This document shows positions 1-6,200 of a stretch of 6,549 nt of DNA, one piece after another. The DNA lies in contig CACXBO010000073.1 of assembly GCA_902765975.1 (NCBI GenBank), positions 1-6,549 of the forward strand. Reading direction: 5' to 3'. Both the position numbers and the translations under genes were made by a program. The notes below the pieces were generated by a model, which worked only from the letters and a program-made list of their open reading frames with translations, searched no databases and was not told the origin of the DNA. The DNA is from Oscillospiraceae bacterium (GTDB taxonomy: Bacteria > Bacillota > Clostridia > Oscillospirales > Oscillospiraceae). Numbering within the stretch: the stretch's first letter is position 1; every line of letters begins with the position of its first letter.

Positions 1-434
1 AGGTATCCTTCCGCTATCTCTTTCGTGGCGATTTCCACGTTCTCAACGTCGTCAAGAGAAATCTCGTTTTCGATGTACTCTGGAGCGGCAAACTCCAGAT
101 ATACTAACTTTCCCGTTTCCGCGTTAAGTCCAAAGGAAAACAAATTTTCTGTAACATAATAATCTGTTGCAAAAGAATTATGACCTACGTATTTTGATTG
201 TTTATACTTTCCTTCATAATATACCCCGTCAAATTCTATTCCTGCTTCCTCTTTTGCAGGCCCCGATTTAAAGGAGCCTCCGCTCCACTGGGGTATGGTT
301 ATCTGCGGCTCATACGTAACAGACGACCCATCGCCGTATCCCACAAGGTAGCATACCTTCTCAGGCCGTGCTGAGCACGCGGTAAAAGCGCTGGCGAGAA
401 GCACGGCGCAAAGAATAATAAGAATCTTCTTCAT
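1..434 (-). CDS. Putative lipoprotein of unknown function (3' end beyond window)
   Basis: The frame opens with ATG at 434-432 and stays open to the left edge, giving 144 codons with no stop, so the C-terminus is missing. The N-terminus is a textbook lipoprotein signal peptide: Lys2-Lys3, a hydrophobic stretch at residues 4-17, and the lipobox Phe17-Thr-Ala-Cys20. The mature protein would be lipidated on Cys20 and held on the outer face of the membrane. The mature part is polar, with many Tyr, Glu and Gly residues and no helix-forming hydrophobic segment, which suggests a beta-rich extracellular domain. I do not recognise a family. A GGGAG ribosome binding site (444-448) sits 9 bases before the start and supports it. 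It is the third gene in line on this strand, 108 bases after another lipoprotein, so it could share that transcript or have its own promoter; none is clear. Lipoprotein nature is well supported; function is unknown. Confidence 0.8.
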   Translation of the reverse strand, partial: MKKILIILCAVLLASAFTACSARPEKVCYLVGYGDGSSVTYEPQITIPQWSGGSFKSGPAKEEAGIEFDGVYYEGKYKQSKYVGHNSFATDYYVTENLFSFGLNAETGKLVYLEFAAPEYIENEISLDDVENVEIATKEIAEGY

Positions 435-542
435 TTCTTCACTCTCCCATCAATCACTAATAAGCTATAGACCGGGATCGCCTCCGATTACCGCCTTTGT
501 TGCAGTTGACGAATCATGTGCGCGCTTGCTTATCTCTCTGCT

Positions 543-1157
543 CTATCCCTCATAATTCACGTCGTATTTGGAAATATGCCGCTTTACAAATGCTAATTCT
601 TCATTAACGACTTCATTTGCATACGCCTCCTCAAACGAAGAAATCACCCCATCCGGATCCCCTTTTTCTACGAGGATGTTTGTTCTCGGGCCTGAAATCA
701 AAAGTGATCCATCCTTTTGTCCAATGGCGCTAAACACATAAGTTTTACCTACGTAAGGCATGCTGTCACCTTCAAAATACCAGACAGCGCTTTTTTTCTG
801 GTTTAGTCCTCCATGTTTAACAATGGGTATTGGTTCTCCGATAATTAGGCTTCCCTTGATGTTTTGACTGAGTATTACTGTGAAATGCGTATAAGGAATA
901 CCGTCCATTCTTGACGTTCCGTCTTCATTAAACCTTTCTCTTTCATAAACCGTCTCGTCAAGGCTGACTACTTTAGCTACGAAAACGTAGTCTGCCGCTC
1001 CGACGCATTCCCTTAGGTCGCCTGTATTATACAAGAATAATGCTTCAGATGGTATTGCCGGATACTTGCTCCAGTCTATTGATTTTGAGCAGGAAGCAAG
1101 ACTTGCACAAACAATTATTACTATGATTATTAATAAAACAACTTTCAAATATTTCAT
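543..1157 (-). CDS. Secreted lipoprotein, unknown function
   Basis: This is a 204-residue protein. Its signal peptide has Lys2 and Lys5, a long hydrophobic run at residues 6-19 and the lipobox Leu20-Ala-Ser-Cys23, so Cys23 should be lipidated and the rest displayed outside the membrane. The mature domain starts with a phrase around residues 52-65 (Cys-Val-Gly-Ala-Ala-Asp-Tyr-Val-Phe-Val-Ala-Lys-Val). It continues through a beta-rich segment with an Asn-Ile-Lys-Gly turn near residue 100, a Gly-Gly pair near residue 116 and a Tyr-Val-Phe strand near residue 141. Uncharacterised Firmicute exported proteins share this layout, but I know no function for them. The ribosome binding site GGGAG (1169-1173) starts immediately after the stop codon of the protease gene and lies 11 bases before this ATG, so translation of the two is probably coupled. 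The pairing suggests a partner, substrate or inhibitor role relative to the protease, which is inference only. Codon use is A+T-rich compared with the transporter and surface-protein genes. Confidence 0.85.
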   Translation of the reverse strand: MKYLKVVLLIIIVIIVCASLASCSKSIDWSKYPAIPSEALFLYNTGDLRECVGAADYVFVAKVVSLDETVYERERFNEDGTSRMDGIPYTHFTVILSQNIKGSLIIGEPIPIVKHGGLNQKKSAVWYFEGDSMPYVGKTYVFSAIGQKDGSLLISGPRTNILVEKGDPDGVISSFEEAYANEVVNEELAFVKRHISKYDVNYEG

Positions 1158-1173
1158 TTTGCATTTTTCTCCC

Positions 1174-1819
1174 TTAATAATTATTTAAAACGTAAGAGAT
1201 TGACCTTTTATCGGTATCTGAAAGTGTAATAACAGACGTTGCAAATGGCTGAATTATTGAAGTCGTGTCAGTATGATTATGTGACAGCGCCATTGCGTGA
1301 GCAAGCTCATGTGCACAAACGTTTGTAGCCTTATTGTAATTTGCGGAAGCAATATATTCTTCAAAGCATTCCATATTGAGTTCAATTTTTCTCTCAACGA
1401 AGTAGGTTAGCCCCGCATAGCGCACTGAATGATCCGAACTGTAGAGTTCAACGACGTCATATATATCTACTGCACTCTCATCCGTAGTAAAATCGGACAA
1501 GCAGCGGTATATATCCATTCCAAATGTTTACTGCGTTTTGAATATACGTATTATAGACGCTTGTTGAATGGATCCATAGGCAATGCTCAGACGAATCTAA
1601 TAATGAGTAGCTTTCTGGCTTAACCCATAAACCGCAGGCGCAATGCCAATCGGAAGGCCAAGCAGTTGCATCCGGTAAATATAGACTGTGCTCACCGCAG
1701 TCCTTGCACGTTACCCCCGTTCCGTCACCATGGAGCCTTGTTCCATTGCCCCCCGTTCTGACGTGCTCCCCGCAGCGGGCGCAGTTACGGCTGCTTTTTA
1801 TTGATTTCAGAAATGACAT
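1174..1819 (-). pseudogene. Metzincin-like zinc metalloprotease, split by a frameshift
   Basis: Two overlapping frames together encode one apparent protease. The first, 1819-1478, has 113 residues. It carries Cys pairs at 13/16 and 38/41 plus Cys60 and Cys62, suggestive of a zinc ribbon, then a segment around residues 89-101 ending in Ala-Val-Asn-Ile-Trp-Asn, which looks like the N-terminal helix of matrixin-type proteases. The second, 1518-1174, has 114 residues and contains the zinc motif HELAHAMALSH (His70, His74, His80; catalytic Glu71). The span is 646 bases, so removing one base restores a single 214-residue protein. The shift must lie between about 1478 and 1527; the T run read at 1492-1489 is a candidate. 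Two family positions are altered: Ala77 replaces the usual Gly of HExxHxxGxxH, and Ile89 replaces the Met-turn methionine. No signal peptide precedes the first frame. It may be a real pseudogene, a phase-variable gene or a sequencing error. The stop codon abuts the next gene's ribosome binding site. Confidence 0.7.
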
Positions 1820-1825
1820 AAACGT

Positions 1826-1854
1826 ATTATATATTCTTTTCCTGTTTATGACAA
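1826..1854 (-). promoter_or_regulatory. Sigma-A-like promoter for the protease-lipoprotein genes
   Basis: Read on the minus strand, TTGTCA (1854-1849) is followed after 17 bases by a perfect TATAAT (1831-1826). Counting six bases beyond the -10 box puts +1 at about 1819, the first base of the protease ATG, which would make that message leaderless. The match (5/6, optimal spacing, 6/6) is strong, but no transcript data are available. Confidence 0.7.
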
Positions 1855-1877
1855 TACAAAATCCCGCGGCGGTCTTA

Positions 1878-1906
1878 TTGACAAAGGCTTCTCACGCGGA
1901 TAAAAT
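1878..1906 (+). promoter_or_regulatory. Sigma-A-like promoter for the MFS transporter
   Basis: A perfect TTGACA (1878-1883) is followed after 17 bases by TAAAAT (1901-1906, 5/6). The predicted +1 is near 1913, leaving a leader of about 26 bases before the chosen start at 1939. It lies back to back with the minus-strand promoter, with 23 bases between the two -35 boxes. A CCGCGG palindrome at 1864-1869 lies between them; it is too short to call an operator. Confidence 0.7.
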
Positions 1907-1925
1907 GGGCGATAGTTTTTCAGAT

Positions 1926-1929
1926 GGAG
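1926..1929 (+). promoter_or_regulatory. Ribosome binding site deciding the MFS start
   Basis: GGAG lies 9 bases upstream of ATG 1939 and overlaps the alternative ATG at 1924. It therefore supports the downstream start and a protein beginning Met-Glu-Arg-Lys-Lys. Confidence 0.65.
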
Positions 1930-1938
1930 TGTTCGTTT

Positions 1939-3114
1939 ATGGAAAGAAAGAAAAACCTCACGGTTTCATATTCCCTGGTGCAGGCGGCATATTGGATGAA
2001 TTTCTGCCTTGTCTCCGGCTTTGCCGCCGTTTTTCTGCAGGGATTAGGCTACAATAATGCGGAGCTCGGGTTAGTCCTCGCCGTCGGTAATCTATTCGGC
2101 GCAGTTCTCGGCCCGGTTTTGTCCTCGCTCATCGACAGATTCGAGAGCGTCACGCCTCCGCGGCTTATCGTTCCGCTTCTCGCCCTGGAGACCGGAAGCC
2201 TCATTCTGCTGCTCTTCGTTCCGTCCAAGGGGCTCGCCGCGTCTTTGGGCTACATATTATTTATTGCCTTCTGCATTGCGCTCAATTCGATGTACCTCAA
2301 GCTCTACGTCGACCTGCTCCACTCCGGCGCGGAGATAAACTACGGCGTCGCCCGCGGGATGGGCTCCCTCGCCTACGTTATTATGAGCGTCGGGCTCGGG
2401 GCAGTTATTCAGGCCGTCGGAATACGCTCGATGCCCGTCGGCGGGCTCGTTCTCGTTCTTCTTCAGCTTGCGGCTCTGTTTTTCATTCTCCGCCTCGCGC
2501 CTCCGAGAGTCGGGACTCAGGAGAGCGTAAGGGGCTCGGGTCTTTTGGCTTTTGTTAAAAACAATCCGCGCTTTTCAATCATGCTGCTCGGTACAGCGCT
2601 AATCTTTTTCTCTCATAACGCGCTCTGCAACTTTCTTATAAACGTCACCCGCGCAGTCGGGGGCGGCACCGGAACGATGGGCTATCTGAACGGCTTTATG
2701 GCGGCTGTTGAGATACCCGTCATGCTGCTCTACGCGAAAACGCTCGGCAAGCGGAATAGCGGCTCGGTACTTCGCTGGGCTTTCATTTTCTTCGCTCTGA
2801 AGGCGTGCGCTATGGCTCTCGCCTCCTCTGTCCCGGCGCTTTTCGCCGCCTTTATCCTTCAGGCGCCGTCATACGCCGTCTACACCTCCGCGATCGTTGC
2901 CTACGTTGAGAAAACGATAGCCTACGAGGACTCGGCCAAGGCTCAGAGTCTCGCCTTTACGATGACGACTGTCGGCTCTGTACTCGCAAGCGTCATCGCG
3001 GGCAGGCTATACGATATTCTGCCTTCATCCTCGGTGCTCTGGATAGCCGCCGGAGTATGCGCTGCGGGCGTTTTGATCTCGGTTTTCAGCGTGAAAAGCG
3101 AGAAAGTGCGCTGA
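1939..3114 (+). CDS. MFS transporter (LacY/3-phenylpropionate-like branch)
   Basis: This 391-residue integral membrane protein shows about twelve hydrophobic segments in two six-helix halves, joined by a polar loop near residues 188-210; that length is normal for the major facilitator superfamily. Visible motifs include a motif-A-like Gly-Pro-x5-Ile-Asp-Arg between helices 2 and 3 (residues 58-67). Asn-Tyr-Gly-x-Ala-Arg-Gly-Met-Gly-Ser (134-143) is an Arg-x-x-Gly-Ser signature I associate with the MFS_1_like family. Glu-Ile-Pro-Val-Met (258-262) and Ala-Gly-Arg-Leu-Tyr-Asp (354-359) are also present. Family members are proton symporters or exporters for sugars, nucleosides or aromatic acids; the substrate here is not determinable. 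I chose ATG 1939 over the in-frame ATG 1924 because GGAG (1926-1929) lies 9 bases before 1939, while 1924 has no ribosome binding site and sits only about 11 bases from the predicted +1. It is transcribed alone, divergent from the protease and convergent with the surface-protein gene. Confidence 0.88.
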   Translation: MERKKNLTVSYSLVQAAYWMNFCLVSGFAAVFLQGLGYNNAELGLVLAVGNLFGAVLGPVLSSLIDRFESVTPPRLIVPLLALETGSLILLLFVPSKGLAASLGYILFIAFCIALNSMYLKLYVDLLHSGAEINYGVARGMGSLAYVIMSVGLGAVIQAVGIRSMPVGGLVLVLLQLAALFFILRLAPPRVGTQESVRGSGLLAFVKNNPRFSIMLLGTALIFFSHNALCNFLINVTRAVGGGTGTMGYLNGFMAAVEIPVMLLYAKTLGKRNSGSVLRWAFIFFALKACAMALASSVPALFAAFILQAPSYAVYTSAIVAYVEKTIAYEDSAKAQSLAFTMTTVGSVLASVIAGRLYDILPSSSVLWIAAGVCAAGVLISVFSVKSEKVR

Positions 3115-3203
3115 ACTGCAGGTCTCTAAATGCCGTCTGCAGAAAAACCGGACAGGTAAAAACCGATTTTCGTTCAATTATTATTCTTATATACTATCAA
3201 GTA

Positions 3204-3238
3204 TTTTGCCCCGGGTCAAAAGCTGACCCGGGGCAAAA
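3204..3238. repeat. Perfect 15-bp inverted repeat between convergent genes
   Basis: The left arm is 3204-3218 and the right arm 3224-3238, with a 5-base loop (AAAGC). The core is eleven mostly G/C pairs and the outer four pairs are T-A. It lies 90 bases after the transporter stop and 23 bases beyond the surface-protein stop, where a shared terminator would be expected. However, on both strands the T run comes before the stem and an A run after it, the reverse of an intrinsic terminator. A 7-bp direct repeat AAGTATT (3199-3205 and 3238-3244) brackets it. It may still end or stabilise transcripts, or may be a small inserted palindrome. The remainder of the 146-base gap holds nothing else I can name. 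Confidence 0.6.
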
Positions 3239-3260
3239 AGTATTGTGTGTTTCAGGGCTG

Positions 3261-6200
3261 TTATTTCTCTTCTTTCTTCTTAAGAAGCACAGCTCCGGCT
3301 CCTATAAGCGAGACCGCCATAAGTGCGGCTCCGCTCAGTCCGAGACTAATTCCGGTCGGAATATGGCTGTCATAGGTGTTCTCAAACTGTACGGTCTCTG
3401 TCGTCCCGGCTCTTTCGTTCACTGCCGTTCTGCCGTCCGTCCACTCTCCCTCGCCTATGCGATACCTGGTCTCGTACTTCACTCCGTCGATTTCGGAGAT
3501 CTCGTATCTCATTCCTCCGAGGAGGCTGAAGCTCACGCTCTCGCCATGAGCCAGCTTGAACTCATACTCTCCTGCAGCTATCCTTTCAAAGCCATCCGGA
3601 AGTTCGGCGAGATCCTTTGCCTCTCCGTCCTCGCTCAGCTTGAGTCTGAACGTAAACTGCTTCGTTTGGCTGCTGAGGTCTCCTTTGACTGTTTTTGCTA
3701 CGGTTACGGTCACCGTCTCGCAGTTCACGAACTTGATCTCGTCGTCGTTCTTCAGTTCCCGTTCTCTCACGCGGCCGTCTGTACCGATCGGAGTCTCATT
3801 CTCTCCGAGATAAACCTTCGCAGTGAACCGTTCGTCCGCAGCTTCGCTTATCTCATAGGTCGCGCCGTAGGGCAGCTTTACGGAAACGCTTCTTCCATCC
3901 TTGAGCTTGAATGAATACTTGCCGTCGGCAAGTTTCGTCCAGTTCTCGGGTACCTCGGGATAATAAGGCTCGCCGTTGTACTTAAAACCTATTTCATACG
4001 TAAATATCTCGTCCTTATCGTCGCCGTAGACGCGCTTGCTTATCGTTAGCTCCTGCATCCTGAAGTTTTTGAAGGAAAGCTTTTCGTTTCCGCTGTCGCC
4101 GATCGTACGTTCAGCCGTTCCGCCGTCGACCTCCTCCTCTTCGTCGTCGGTGCTGATAATGCAGGTCTTTACATAGCGGTCATCGGGGTCTATTTCCGAC
4201 ACGGCGTATTTCACTCCGTACGGCAGCAGCAGCTCGCAGTTCTCCCCGCTCCTGAGCGTAAAGCTGTATGTTCCGTTCCCCGTACCGGTCCAGCCCTCCG
4301 GCACGGCGGCAAGTTCATAGGGCTCACCGCCTAAGGAAAACGACGCAGAGAACTCGAAGTTCAGGTCGTCGCCGTTTGAGCCGAGAAGCTCTTTTTCGAT
4401 CTCAAGCACGAACGCGGAGTTGTAGTAGATAACGTCCTCTCCTCCGTGGTCGCCTATCGTTCTTTCTATCACGCCTCCGTTGCCGTATTCGTGGGTCGTA
4501 CCCTTATCGGATATCACCTCGAACGTACGGAAATATTCGCCCTCCGCTTCGCTTATCCAGTAGACCGTTCCGTATGGGAGCTGGACGCTCTCGCTCTCGC
4601 CGTCCGCAAGGGTAAAGGTGTATTTGCCCGCCTCAGTCCTCGTCCAGCTGTCCGGCACGTAACCCGGATCGTATGCAGCGCCTTCGGCGTCCGTAAATTC
4701 GACAGTATAGGAGAATTCCTCGGCGGCTACGCTGCCTCTGACTTTTTTTGTCACAGTCAAATCGACCGCGCTGTAGTTTGTAAACACTCCTTCTCTCTCG
4801 TCGTCATACGTTACCTCCGACGCCATCTCTCCCATGCCGTTGTCATGGACCTCTACCGTTATCTTTATGGGTTCATAGTCGTAGATAACGTCGTTCTCTC
4901 CCGTGTCTATCTCGTATACCCAGTATTCGAGCGTCTTTCCGTCATCTTCGGCGGTAAAATCGAGCGCAGCAAAATTGATGCTTCCGTCAGGCGTTGCGTA
5001 CGCCGTTTCAACTACGGTCCCGTCTTCAAGTCTGAGTTCGAATTTGAAACGGTTTCCTGTGAGCGAGCCGCCCTTCAAGACCTTCGTCACGGCGGGATTT
5101 GCCGATCCTACCGTTGCGTACACGTTCGTGTATTTCGCCGATGCTTCCGCTCCGGCGGTTATAGTTCCTTCTGCTTTCCGCTCCGAATCGTCAGCTCTCT
5201 CTCCGTTGACTCTTGTGCGCACGAAGCCCGCGCTCTCCTCCTCGGTCACAACGTAAGTGCTCATATGCGGCAGTCCCAGAACGGTAAAGCTCTCGCCGCC
5301 CTTTATTCTCACGCTTCCACCGCTTTGCACGGACTCCTCTTTTGCAAGTCCGCCATCAGCGCCGAATACCCTTACGGCATATTCATCCCTCAGTTCGACG
5401 CCTGCGCGGTCAAAGAACGAAAGCGTAAACGTAAATTCCCTCTCCGCTGTTGCCTCGGTAGCGTTTTCAAGCGACTTCTCAACTCTGAGAGTGCCAGTCT
5501 TCATCCTGTTCGTGAATACAAGCTTGCCCTCGCTCTCGACCTCGGAGGATAGCCTGCCCTCTCCGTCGTCGGTAACCGTGACGGTAAACGTCAGAACGTG
5601 ACCGTCATACTCAACCTCCTCGTTTTCCTCCGCGTTCTCCGTCGCTTCGTAAACGTAAACGCCCGGGACAACATAGGTTATGTCGCTGAATCTTATAACT
5701 GCGTATTGATTATAGTATTCGCTATCTTCGTCGGATACGAGCGCGGAATTCTTCACTGTTTCAGGAACAAAGCTCTCATATCCGGGTCCTGATACCTGCC
5801 TCAGCGTAAAGCTGAACATATCCTTCTGAAGCGTATCTCCAACAAGCTCTTTATACGCGTAAAGGCTTGCAAACGTCTGGCCCCTGCTTCCGGGAACGTA
5901 TGTGTTTGTTATCGTTACGGAATAGCTTCCGTTCGCCGCAGTCCTTCCGGTCGCCGTGCCGCTTCCCACCGTTCTCCAGCCCGTCGGCAGGCTCGTCTCT
6001 TCAACGAGGTAGTTCGTCTTCTCCGGCACGTTGCCGACCGTCGCGGACTCGCCCGCCTTGAGCGTGATAACGGCTGTTCCGTCCGTCAGCTCTGTCTTCT
6101 CGCCGTTTACCTCAACGTATGGCAGAAGTTCTCCGTCCGCGTTCTTGGCGTAGCCGCCCGTAAGCGGTCTCTCAAAGCTGTCGGTCAGCGTGATTCTGAA

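Noticed and set aside
501..536. TTGACG with a weak -10-like TTATCT on the plus strand in the gap between the two lipoprotein genes
   Set aside because: The -10 box is poor and there is no plus-strand gene downstream.
465..542. In-frame extension of 25 codons beyond the TAG stop of the lipoprotein, ending in another TAG
   Set aside because: An open run this short is expected by chance, and nothing indicates read-through or a truncated C-terminus.
1924..1926. ATG 1924 as the transporter start
   Set aside because: It has no ribosome binding site and lies about 11 bases from the predicted transcript start; ATG 1939 has GGAG at ideal spacing.
1429..2057. Plus-strand open frames at 1429-1623 and 1704-2057
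   Set aside because: They lie opposite the protease gene or overlap the transporter in another frame, and their products show no domain or start signal.
3116..3142. Two CTGCAG palindromes just after the transporter stop that could pair as a terminator stem
   Set aside because: Only six pairs with a 15-base loop, followed by an A run rather than a T run; too weak to call.
3204..3238. The inverted repeat as an ordinary intrinsic terminator
   Set aside because: No T run follows the stem on either strand, so it is listed as a repeat and not as a terminator.
4446..5552. Long plus-strand open frame (368 codons) opposite the surface-protein gene
   Set aside because: The minus-strand frame has clear repeated domains, a sorting signal and consistent codon use. 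The plus-strand product has no recognisable fold, so it is an antisense shadow. The same holds for plus-strand frames at 3057-3914, 3556-3813, 4903-5256, 5257-5601, 5598-5792 and 5867-6061.
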